Below are positions 8,012 through 14,943 of a DNA stretch of 50,798 bases, piece by piece. Made by a program: the position numbers and the translations under genes. Source of the DNA: SM23-32 sp964434535 (GTDB taxonomy: Bacteria > Planctomycetota > Brocadiia > SM23-32); assembly GCA_964434535.1 (NCBI GenBank), contig CAYSWA010000015.1, forward strand, positions 1-50,798, read 5' to 3'. The stretch's first letter is position 1, and every line of letters starts with the position of its first letter. Below the pieces are notes generated by a model. It was not told where the DNA came from and ran no database searches. It saw only the letters and a list, made by a program, of their open reading frames with translations.

Positions 8012-9160
8012 TCAGAGGATGCGCAGCACGGCGGCCGCCGCGCGCCGGGCGCTGCAGCCGATCACCAGGGCCGAGTCACCCAGGATCGGCTCGGGCTGCC
8101 GCTCCACCCAGAACTCCACCCCCTGCTGCTCGCCCTGGAAGGCCACCTTCGAGGGCATCAGCCCGTCGTTGAGCAGGTCGGCGGCGAGCGTGCATTCGAG
8201 GGGGAAGCCGGCCGCGAGCGTCTCGCCCAGGAACCGCTTGCCGCTCACCACGGGCACCTGCGAGAACTCGTGCAGAACCCCCTGCTCGGCCTCGGCCGCT
8301 TCTGCGTGGAATCCGCCGCCGCTGGAGACGAAGACCACGCCGACGTCGCCCGCCCACGCCTCGGCCGCATCGAGCGCCTCGGCGACCACTTCGCCGAGCA
8401 GTTCCCGCAATGCGCACGCCCCCGCAGTCCGCGTCGCGCGGCAGATGATCGAGCTGAGCTCGCAGAAGGCGAAGCCCTCCCGCCGCTCGGCCCCGTCCTG
8501 CGTCTCCAGCACGAGCAGGCCGGCGCCCTGGGAGATGGGCGGCGAGCCCGAGCGGGCGAAGCGCGCGAGGTGCGCCGAAGCATCCCGGCCCGCCGCGTCG
8601 GCCCCGCCGGCCAGCACCAGGTCCGCCTCGCCCCGGCGCAGCCTTCGGAAGGCAGAGGCGAGCGCCTCCGCGCCGCACAGCAGGTCCCCACAGAAGCTGC
8701 GTCGGCGCCCGAGAAGCGCGAACTCGCAAGAGACCGCGTGATCGGCGGTGTCCGGGCACTCGCGCGGGAATAGCGGCCGATCCCCCCCGTCGCTCAGGGC
8801 GCTCAGGAAGCGTCGCTGGTCGCTCAGTGTGCCGAGCGTTGAGGCGAAAGACAGGCCGCATCGCGGGGGCCGGACTTCGTCCGGCTCGACGGCCGCGTTG
8901 TAGAACGCCAGGGCCGCCGAGGCAAGCGCGCAGCGCGGCTGGAGCTCCAGGCCCTCGGGGGCACGGGCCAGGAAGTCGCGCAGGTCGAAACCGGGCACGG
9001 GGCCGCCGGCGCGCAACGGCACCGCCCGCCCCTCCGTGGCCTGGAGGACCGTCAGGTCGGCCACGCCGCCGACCAGGGCATCGAGCCCTAAGCCGAGGCA
9101 GGTGACCGGGCCGAGGCCCGTGATCAGCACCGGATGGCGTTCTGAGGCGGAGGCGGGCAT
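8012..9160 (-). CDS. Beta-ketoacyl-synthase-like protein lacking catalytic residues
   Basis: 382 residues with the thiolase fold of FabF-type ketoacyl synthases: it opens with HPVLITGLGPVTCLGLGLDA (the family's 'VVITGxGxVTPxG') and has 'AFRRLRRGEADLVLAGGADA', the counterpart of FabF's 'IRRGDADVMIAGG'. Aligning that block by eye places Leu at the active-site cysteine position (ACxxG becomes LLCGA, with a Cys two residues later), and the catalytic GHT motif reads GET in SGKRFLGETLAAGF. It is therefore likely a non-condensing paralogue, comparable in role to chain-length factors, or an enzyme with different chemistry. No acyl carrier protein or other fatty-acid gene is nearby. It follows the Pal-like lipoprotein gene by 64 nt and may be co-transcribed with it. 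Confidence 0.7.
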   Translation of the reverse strand: MPASASERHPVLITGLGPVTCLGLGLDALVGGVADLTVLQATEGRAVPLRAGGPVPGFDLRDFLARAPEGLELQPRCALASAALAFYNAAVEPDEVRPPRCGLSFASTLGTLSDQRRFLSALSDGGDRPLFPRECPDTADHAVSCEFALLGRRRSFCGDLLCGAEALASAFRRLRRGEADLVLAGGADAAGRDASAHLARFARSGSPPISQGAGLLVLETQDGAERREGFAFCELSSIICRATRTAGACALRELLGEVVAEALDAAEAWAGDVGVVFVSSGGGFHAEAAEAEQGVLHEFSQVPVVSGKRFLGETLAAGFPLECTLAADLLNDGLMPSKVAFQGEQQGVEFWVERQPEPILGDSALVIGCSARRAAAAVLRIL

Positions 9161-9224
9161 TCAGGCGGGCTCTCGGGGCTCGCTGGCCGGACGGGACCGC
9201 GCAGGGACTCGAGCCGGCGCGGCC

Positions 9225-9968
9225 CTACCGGCTGAAGCCTTCCAGGATCTCCGTGATGCTCCGGGCCCCTTCGGGCAGAAGCAGGATCTCCACCCGTCGG
9301 TTCTCGACCACGCCGGCGGCCGGCTCGGGCGGCTCGATCCGGGGCCGGTTGGGGCCGAAGCCCGCGATGAACATCCTGTCGGCCCCGACGCCGCGCTCGG
9401 CCAGGTAGGTCATGACCGAGTGGGCGCGCATGGCCCCCAGGTGGTAGTTGTCCTGGAAGGGCGAGTAGCGGATGGGCTGCTCGTCGGTATGGCCGTCGAT
9501 GCGGATGCCCAGCCCCGGGTGCTCGCGCAGGTACTGGGCCACCTTGTCCAGAGATGCCTGGGCCTCGGGGTTCAGCTCCGTCTTGCCGGCCGCGAAGAGG
9601 ATCTCGCTGGGCATCACGATGAAGTTGCCCTCGTGGCGGGCCTCAACGGTGAAATCGCCGAACTCCTCCAGGAGCGTCTTCAGCTCGAGGGCCTGCTGCT
9701 GGAGCTTGCCCTGCTCGGCCTGCAGTTCGCCGACCAGCGCGGAGAGCCGCCGGGCCTCGGCGCGCGCGTCGGTCAGTGCGTCTTCGAGCGCGTCGCGTGC
9801 GGCCTTGAGCGTCTGGTTCTCCACCAGCAGAGCGCTGCGCTCCGCTTCGAGGCTGCGAAGCTGGCTCTGGAGGCTGACGTTCTGCTTCTCCATCTCTTTC
9901 ATGTGGCGGCAACCGACCAGCGCCAGAAGGCAGCCGGCCAGGGCCAGCACCGTCAGCTTTCTCCCCAT
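9225..9968 (-). CDS. Pal-like lipoprotein with OmpA domain
   Basis: 247 residues. A lipoprotein signal (VLALAGCLLALVGC, Cys at residue 20) is followed by a long heptad-like coiled coil (about 26-100, many E/Q/L) and a C-terminal OmpA/MotB peptidoglycan-binding domain (about 120-235) with the signature 'GIRIDGHTDEQPI' and closing 'NRRVEILLLP'. It should be anchored in a membrane by lipid while gripping peptidoglycan, as Pal does. The coiled coil is longer than in Pal and resembles planctomycete OmpA-family proteins. GGGAGGAG precedes the ATG. It sits 92 nt downstream of the acidic membrane HTH gene, with no Tol genes nearby, so membership of a Tol-Pal system is not supported by context. Confidence 0.85.
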   Translation of the reverse strand: MGRKLTVLALAGCLLALVGCRHMKEMEKQNVSLQSQLRSLEAERSALLVENQTLKAARDALEDALTDARAEARRLSALVGELQAEQGKLQQQALELKTLLEEFGDFTVEARHEGNFIVMPSEILFAAGKTELNPEAQASLDKVAQYLREHPGLGIRIDGHTDEQPIRYSPFQDNYHLGAMRAHSVMTYLAERGVGADRMFIAGFGPNRPRIEPPEPAAGVVENRRVEILLLPEGARSITEILEGFSR

Positions 9969-10060
9969 CGCAACAGACTCCTCCCTACAGGCGTGAAGTG
10001 CGCGCGCTCCCTGCGCCCCACTCGATGCCGGCCCGTCGCCTGACTGCCCCGTCCGCGCCG

Positions 10061-11197
10061 TCAGGGCCCGAAGGGGTTCCAGCCGGTCAGGTGCGTGGAG
10101 AACTCGGGGCGATAGCCGTTTTCGATGAGGAACAGCGCGCCGATGAACATGACCACGATGGTCAGCGCCAGCAGCACGATGGGCAGCGCGCCGACGGGGG
10201 CCTCGACGCCGAGGACGGGTTCGGCGGCGTAGGGCACCTCGAACTCCTCCTCGGGCATCTCCTCGGCGAACTCCATGCCCTCGGCCGCTTCCAGGACCTC
10301 GCCCAGCTCGCTGTCCTCGTAGGTGGGCTCCTCGAGGGTGGTGATCTCGGCGGTGATCTCCTCGCGCTCCTCGATGTCCTCGAAGCCGGCCGCCTGCTCC
10401 TCCTCGATGTCCATGATCTCGCTGAGCAGGTCCTCCTCGGCGACTTCTTCCTCGACGCCGAGGTCGAGCACGTCGGTGATGATCTCCGCCTCCTCGGTGC
10501 CCTCGCCCTCTTGCAGCTCGAAGTCCTCCTCGGCCAGCTCCTGGGTGAAGTCGAAGAGCTCGCCCTCCTCGGCCGTCTCGGCCCCGGCGGCCGCCAGGTC
10601 CAGCTCGGTCTCCATGGCCGTCTCGCTCGGCGCCGGCTCCTCGGCCAGCGGCTTCTCCAGCTCGAACTCTTCGCCCTCTTCGACCTCGAGCTCGAACTCC
10701 TCGCCGCCCGCCCCACCTTCCTCCAGGATCTCCGTGTCGCGGTCAAGCCCCATCCCCGCGCCGGCCTCCTCCAGCAGGTCGGTCTCGGGCTCCTGCCCCT
10801 CGGCCAGGGCCACCGTCTCCGGAGGACCTTCGCCTTCCTCGGGCAGAACGATCGTCTCGGGGGGGCCGGCTTCCTCCCCTTCCTCGAGCACGATCGTCTC
10901 CGGCGACTCGGCGGGCCCGCCGCCGACGAGGGCCGTCTCGGGCGTCCTGGCCGGCGGGACCTCCCCTTCCTCAAGCTGCTCGGTCGGGGGCTCCTCCTGC
11001 TCGCCTTCGGCGACGGTGGGCCGCTTGCCCAGCGACTTGCGCACCTCTTCGGCCTCGGTGCGGCGGAACTTCGTCTCGCCCGAGACCACGTGCTCGCGCA
11101 GCCGGCCTTCCCGGATGAGCTGGTTCAGCTGGCTCCGGTTGATCTGCAGCTCCTGCAGCACTTCCTCATAGCTGAGGTACTCGTCACCGTTTGTCAT
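10061..11197 (-). CDS. Membrane-anchored HTH protein with highly acidic linker
   Basis: 378 residues in three parts. Residues 1-60 (EYLSYEEVLQELQINRSQLN, then LIREGRLREHVVSGETKFRR) look like a MerR/excisionase-type winged HTH. Residues 65-330 are an extremely acidic low-complexity region dominated by Glu, with short motifs repeated such as 'PETIVLEEGEE' / 'PETIVLPEEGE' and 'EEFELEVEEGEEFELE'. Residues about 335-358 form one transmembrane helix, leaving a short tail outside. A DNA- or protein-binding head would thus be held at the membrane by a charged, probably disordered tether in the cytoplasm. Partner and target are unknown. It has its own promoter, with a perfect TATAAT -10, and a good ribosome site (GGGGAG). 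Confidence 0.75.
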   Translation of the reverse strand: MTNGDEYLSYEEVLQELQINRSQLNQLIREGRLREHVVSGETKFRRTEAEEVRKSLGKRPTVAEGEQEEPPTEQLEEGEVPPARTPETALVGGGPAESPETIVLEEGEEAGPPETIVLPEEGEGPPETVALAEGQEPETDLLEEAGAGMGLDRDTEILEEGGAGGEEFELEVEEGEEFELEKPLAEEPAPSETAMETELDLAAAGAETAEEGELFDFTQELAEEDFELQEGEGTEEAEIITDVLDLGVEEEVAEEDLLSEIMDIEEEQAAGFEDIEEREEITAEITTLEEPTYEDSELGEVLEAAEGMEFAEEMPEEEFEVPYAAEPVLGVEAPVGALPIVLLALTIVVMFIGALFLIENGYRPEFSTHLTGWNPFGP

Positions 11198-11264
11198 CTG
11201 GGCTTCTCCCCACGTGCGGAAAGGGGCGCGGCGGGACTTCTCAGAACCCGACCATCACGGCCAT

Positions 11265-11292
11265 ATTATAGCATCGGGGCCGCGCAATGCAA
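11265..11292 (-). promoter_or_regulatory. Sigma70 promoter of the acidic HTH gene
   Basis: Minus strand TTGCAT (11287-11292), 16 nt, perfect TATAAT (11265-11270). It lies between hisI and the HTH gene, about 65 nt before the start codon. Confidence 0.6.
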
Positions 11293-11316
11293 ACCCGTAG
11301 CCTGCCCAGAGGTATG

Positions 11317-11706
11317 CTACTGCCCGTAGACCTCGTCCGGGTCGAAGACCTGCTCCTCGCAGACCTCCAGGCGGTCCTCGCAGGGATCGTAGCGGCGGTA
11401 GTAGCACGTGCGGTAGCCGGCGTGGCAGGCCGCCACGCGCTGCGCGACGATCACCAGCAGGGAGTTGCCCGCGCAGTCCACGCGCAGCTCCCGCACCTGC
11501 TGGGTGTGGCCGCTGGTCTCGCCCTTGAGCATCACCCGGCCGCGGGAACGGCGATAGACGTGGACCTGTCCGCTTTCCAGGGTCCTGGTCAGCGCCTCAC
11601 GGTCCATGTAGCAGAGGGTGAGCACCTGGCCGTCGGCGGCGACGATGACGGCCGGTATCAGCCCGTCCTGGAAGTTGAGTCGGCTCAGCAGTTCGTCGGT
11701 GGCCAT
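11317..11706 (-). CDS. hisI: Phosphoribosyl-AMP cyclohydrolase
   Basis: 129 residues, the length of a monofunctional HisI. It opens the purine ring of phosphoribosyl-AMP in the third step of histidine synthesis, using zinc. Family motifs run in order: LNFQDGLIPAVIV, 'VLTLCYMDREAL', 'YRRSRGRVMLKGETSGHTQQ', and the metal-binding end 'VDCAGNSLLVIV...ACHAGYRTCYY', containing the conserved cysteines. One oddity is Cys/Ala at places where DCD.D is usual ('VDCAGN'). No HisE (phosphoribosyl-ATP pyrophosphatase) domain is fused and no other his genes are close. It is transcribed divergently from the HNH gene with its own promoter. Confidence 0.95.
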   Translation of the reverse strand: MATDELLSRLNFQDGLIPAVIVAADGQVLTLCYMDREALTRTLESGQVHVYRRSRGRVMLKGETSGHTQQVRELRVDCAGNSLLVIVAQRVAACHAGYRTCYYRRYDPCEDRLEVCEEQVFDPDEVYGQ

Positions 11707-11742
11707 CGGCGCGTCCTCATGTCATCTTCACGTGTCGGCCCC

Positions 11743-11771
11743 ATGGTATGGTTGCGTCGGGCCCGAGTCAA
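11743..11771 (-). promoter_or_regulatory. Sigma70 promoter of hisI
   Basis: Minus strand TTGACT (11766-11771), 17 nt, TACCAT (11743-11748); transcript start near 11736, 30 nt before the ATG. It is back-to-back with the HNH promoter, the two -35 boxes being 16 nt apart. Confidence 0.65.
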
Positions 11772-11787
11772 CGCGCCGGGAAAGCAC

Positions 11788-11816
11788 TTGCGGGCGGCCG
11801 GCGGTTCCCCTATATT
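11788..11816 (+). promoter_or_regulatory. Sigma70 promoter of the HNH/mla transcript
   Basis: TTGCGG (11788-11793), 17 nt, TATATT (11811-11816). It points to the HNH gene at 11870 and possibly serves the downstream lipoprotein and mla genes. Confidence 0.65.
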
Positions 11817-11869
11817 CCGGGGGGCGAGGGCGAAGCGGCCCTCGGCGGACACACGGGCTAAGGAAGAAG

Positions 11870-12502
11870 ATGTCCAGGGACGCGCTCCAGGCAAGCGTGC
11901 TCGTGCTGAACCGGGGATTCGCCCCGGTGAACCTGATCAGCGCACAGCGTGCGTTCGGCATGGTGTTCAAGGCCGTGGCCGAGGTGGTCACCATGGAAGA
12001 CGGCCACCTGGAGCTGCACGACTTCGCGAGCTGGCAGCAGGTCAGCGAGTTCCGGCGCAGTTGCGGGCTGAGCCACGGCGAGAGCGACTGGATCTCGACG
12101 GTAAGCTACGAGCTGGAGGTGCCCCGCATCATCCGCCTGTTGCTCTACAACCGGTTCCAGAAGCGGCGTGTCAGCTTCAACCGGCGCAACATCTTCGCCC
12201 GCGATGAAGGCCGCTGCCAGTATTGCGGGCAGAGGTTCTCCCACAGCGAGCTGAGCCTGGACCACGTGGTGCCCCTGTCCCAGGGCGGGCAGAACTCGTG
12301 GCGCAACGTCGTGTGCGCCTGCACCGAGTGCAACAAGCGCAAGGGCGGCCGCACGCCGGCCCAGGCGGGCATGCACCTGACCCGGCGGCCCGTCGAGCCC
12401 CGCTTCAACCCCCAGATCCGCCTGAAACTGCGCCGGCGCAAGTACTACTCCTGGAAGCAATTCCTGGACGAAGCCTATTGGTCCGTCACGCTGACGGATT
12501 AG
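11870..12502 (+). CDS. HNH endonuclease family protein
   Basis: 210 residues from ATG 11870, preceded by AGGAAGAAG. The N-terminal part (ASVLVLNRGFAPVNLISAQR, then 'AFGMVFKAVAEVV') is typical of a widespread stand-alone HNH family in planctomycetes, actinobacteria and cyanobacteria. The nuclease core is complete: two CxxC pairs (CQYCGQRFS and CACTECNKRKGG) around 'LSLDHVVPLSQGGQNSWRNVV', which carries the DH and N of the HNH motif. Such proteins are metal-dependent DNA nucleases, but the cellular role of this family is not established, and it does not look like a restriction or homing enzyme. It is 44 nt upstream of the WP-repeat lipoprotein gene. Confidence 0.9.
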   Translation: MSRDALQASVLVLNRGFAPVNLISAQRAFGMVFKAVAEVVTMEDGHLELHDFASWQQVSEFRRSCGLSHGESDWISTVSYELEVPRIIRLLLYNRFQKRRVSFNRRNIFARDEGRCQYCGQRFSHSELSLDHVVPLSQGGQNSWRNVVCACTECNKRKGGRTPAQAGMHLTRRPVEPRFNPQIRLKLRRRKYYSWKQFLDEAYWSVTLTD

Positions 12503-12545
12503 CCCGGCCGGGCCGCTGCCGACCTCCAGTCTCAGTCGCCAATCT

Positions 12546-14159
12546 ATGGCCCGAGCAACGCACCAATCGCACCCCGGCGCCGGGCGATGCGGCCCCACGG
12601 GGAGGCCGGCGCGCCTGCTGCTGCTGGCCGGCGTCCTGCTGCTGAACGGCTGCGCGGCGGGGTCGGTCAACCTCTGGCCGTTCTACTTCCGCGAGACGCG
12701 GCTCGTGCAGGGCCCCCGGGGCCCCCAGCGCGTGACGCAGACCGACGTGCTCTACCCCCTGCTCTGCGCCGAGAAGCACCCCGACGGCGGTTGGCACGCG
12801 GTGCGGCCGCTCTACAACTACCGCTGGTCGGAGGCTGACGGGACCTCGCAGCTCCAGTACCTATGGCCGCTGGGCACGCATGCGACAGAGGGGGACGAGC
12901 TGCTTCACCACCGCTTCTTCCCCGTCTTCGAGTACCTGAAGACGCGCTCGCCGCTGACCGACCGCCACACTGTGCACGCCCACCTCTTGCAGATCATCCG
13001 TTGGGGCCGCGACGACCGGCTCGGCCCCTACTTCGCCGTCTTCCCGCTCGGCGGCGTCACGCACGGGGTGCTGGCCGAGACGTGGAGCTTCCTGCTCTTC
13101 CCGCTCTACTCCTACTACGAGCACGGCAGCTACAAGCGCCGCGACGTGCTCTGGCCCGTGCTGAGCTGGGGCGCCACCCCCGACGGAACCAGGCGAGTGC
13201 GGCGCGTCTGGCCCTTCTACGTCGCCAAGGTGCGCGAGGAGCCGGACCACAGCGCGGCCCGTCATGACGTGCTCTGGCCCATCATCCGCTGGGGCTTCGT
13301 GGACAAGCACGGCCGCTACCGCCACACCGTCACCGTGGTCACGCCCTTCTACTCGTCGATCAAGACATATGATCGTGAGGGGAACCTGATCGGCTCCATG
13401 CGGGGGATTCTCGGCGTCTTCCTGGGTTCGGCAGGCGAGGGCGGCCAGCAGGTGGACGGCTGGTCGGCGCTCTGGTCTGTCGTGCGCAGCTACCGCTCCC
13501 CGCTGAAGGACGAGTTCCGCATCTTCCCCCTCTACTGGCGCACAACGCTCTATCGCGCGAAGCAGGAGGAGCCGCAGTGGAACCGGACCCGCTACTGGGC
13601 GCCCTACCCGGTGGTATGGGTCGACTTCGACCGGATGGACCCTACCCGCCACAAGGGGACGGTGGTCGTGGCTGGCGCCTACTGGCAGTCCACCGACACG
13701 GATTTCGACGGCGAAGGCGCCCCGCGCAAGGGCCGGCGTCGGACCCTCTGGCCGCTGGTGACGGTGGAGAAAGGCGCCGAGGGCGAGACGCACATCTACG
13801 TGGCCAGCCACGGGTGGAAGGACACCACGAACGGCTTCAAGCGCAATTACCGCGCATTCATCGATCTGTTTCAGTACCATCGCCGGGCGGACGGCGAGGC
13901 CGAGACGCGCCTGCTGCACCGGCTCTACCGCCATCGGCGGGGCCCGCGCGGCCGCTACTTGAGCCTGGCCGGCCTCTTCACGTATGACAGTACGGGCGAG
14001 GTCGTCGGCGAGGACGGCACGTACTGGTCCGCCCTGTTCGGCCTGGTGAAGTGCTCGGCGACCGGGTCGGGCCGACGCTGGCGCCTGCTCTACGTCCCGC
14101 TCGGCGGCGGGCCGGCCGAGCAGCCGAGCACGGAGGTGACCGATGCTCCCGCTTCTTGA
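12546..14159 (+). CDS. WP-repeat lipoprotein at head of mla genes
   Basis: 537 residues. After a short basic leader, RLLLLAGVLLLNGCAAG is a lipoprotein signal with a lipobox cysteine. The rest is built from loosely repeated units of about 35-60 residues, each with 'LWP', 'YWP' or 'FPL' followed by an aromatic strand: 'VNLWPFYFRETRLV', 'DVLYPLLCAEKHPDGGWHAV', 'YLWPLGTHATEGDELLHHRF', 'DVLWPVLSWGATPDGTRRVR', 'VWPFYVAKVREEPD', 'DVLWPIIRWGFVDKHGRYRH', 'LWPLVTVEKGAEGE'. The pattern suggests a beta-rich repeat fold, perhaps a propeller or an outer-membrane-associated barrel. I do not know a functional name for it. It overlaps mlaE by 17 nt, so it is translated with the Mla transporter and is a candidate partner. 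Its own ribosome site is weak. Confidence 0.75.
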   Translation: MARATHQSHPGAGRCGPTGRPARLLLLAGVLLLNGCAAGSVNLWPFYFRETRLVQGPRGPQRVTQTDVLYPLLCAEKHPDGGWHAVRPLYNYRWSEADGTSQLQYLWPLGTHATEGDELLHHRFFPVFEYLKTRSPLTDRHTVHAHLLQIIRWGRDDRLGPYFAVFPLGGVTHGVLAETWSFLLFPLYSYYEHGSYKRRDVLWPVLSWGATPDGTRRVRRVWPFYVAKVREEPDHSAARHDVLWPIIRWGFVDKHGRYRHTVTVVTPFYSSIKTYDREGNLIGSMRGILGVFLGSAGEGGQQVDGWSALWSVVRSYRSPLKDEFRIFPLYWRTTLYRAKQEEPQWNRTRYWAPYPVVWVDFDRMDPTRHKGTVVVAGAYWQSTDTDFDGEGAPRKGRRRTLWPLVTVEKGAEGETHIYVASHGWKDTTNGFKRNYRAFIDLFQYHRRADGEAETRLLHRLYRHRRGPRGRYLSLAGLFTYDSTGEVVGEDGTYWSALFGLVKCSATGSGRRWRLLYVPLGGGPAEQPSTEVTDAPAS

Positions 14160-14904
14160 GTCGGGCCGCGACGTCTGCGCGGCCGCCTACGACGTGGCGG
14201 CGCTGACCATGGAGAGCGTTCGCCACGCCGGCTACGCGCTGAAGCGCCACCACCTGGTCTTCCGCCAGTTCTACGAGGTGGGCAACCGCAGCCTGATGGT
14301 GGTCGGCGTCTTCGGGCTCTTCGTGGGGCTGATCCTCGTGCTCTACGGCGGCGACCAGCTCAGCCGGTTCAACCAGGAGAAGTTCATCGGTTTGACGGGC
14401 CTGGCGGTGGTCTGGGAGTTCGGGCCGGTCTTCACGGCCTTCATCGTGGCCGGGCGCATCGGCAGCGCCTACGCGGCCGAGATCGGCACGATGAGCGTGC
14501 AGGAGGAGCTGGACGCGCTGCGCTGCATGGGCGTGCGCCCGGAGGCCTACCTGGCCTCGCCGCGCGTGATCGCCTGCGCCCTGATGTTACCGCTTCTGGT
14601 CGCCTACGCCGACTTCGCCGCGCTGGTGGGCGGGGCCGGCATGGCGTGGTTCACGGTGCGCGTGGCGCCGGCCGAGTTCTTCCGGGTCTTCTTCCAGTTC
14701 CTGCTGTTCAAGGAGATGGCCCGTTCGCTGCTGAAAGCGTTCATCTTCGGCATAATCATCGCCGTTGTCGGCTGCTACCACGGCTTCAAGACCACCGGCG
14801 GCGCCGTGGGCGTGGGCCGCAGCACCACCGAGAGCGTGGTGCACAGCCTGCTGGCCATCCTGGTGGCGGACTACTTCATCAGCAAGATCCTGCTGGCCAT
14901 ATAG
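14143..14904 (+). CDS. mlaE: Mla-type ABC transporter permease MlaE
   Basis: 253 residues, the MlaE/YrbE permease of an MCE lipid transporter that moves phospholipids between inner and outer membranes. Seen: about five to six hydrophobic segments and the family core 'VWEFGPVFTAFIVAGRIGSA', YAAEIGTMSVQEELDALRCM (GxxRVxxQxDALRxMG-like), and the C-terminal 'GCYHGFKTTGGAVGVGRSTT'. A strong GGAGGTG ribosome site lies in the end of the WP-repeat gene, which it overlaps. The gene order mlaE-mlaD-mlaF differs from the proteobacterial order F-E-D. No mlaB or mlaC is present, so the periplasmic shuttle is either encoded elsewhere or replaced. Confidence 0.92.
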   Translation: MLPLLESGRDVCAAAYDVAALTMESVRHAGYALKRHHLVFRQFYEVGNRSLMVVGVFGLFVGLILVLYGGDQLSRFNQEKFIGLTGLAVVWEFGPVFTAFIVAGRIGSAYAAEIGTMSVQEELDALRCMGVRPEAYLASPRVIACALMLPLLVAYADFAALVGGAGMAWFTVRVAPAEFFRVFFQFLLFKEMARSLLKAFIFGIIIAVVGCYHGFKTTGGAVGVGRSTTESVVHSLLAILVADYFISKILLAI

Positions 14905-14943
14905 GACGAAGCCCCAGCAGGTGCCGCGCGAGGGAGACAGAAC

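Noticed and set aside
10162..10974. Ser/Arg-rich open frames over the acidic HTH gene on both strands
   Set aside because: They are frame shadows of the Glu-rich repeat; codon bias and the HTH and membrane segments fit only the 10061-11197 frame.
11870..12502. HNH gene as a restriction or homing endonuclease of a mobile element
   Set aside because: No methyltransferase, intron, intein or phage genes adjoin it, and the N-terminal domain matches the common stand-alone chromosomal family.
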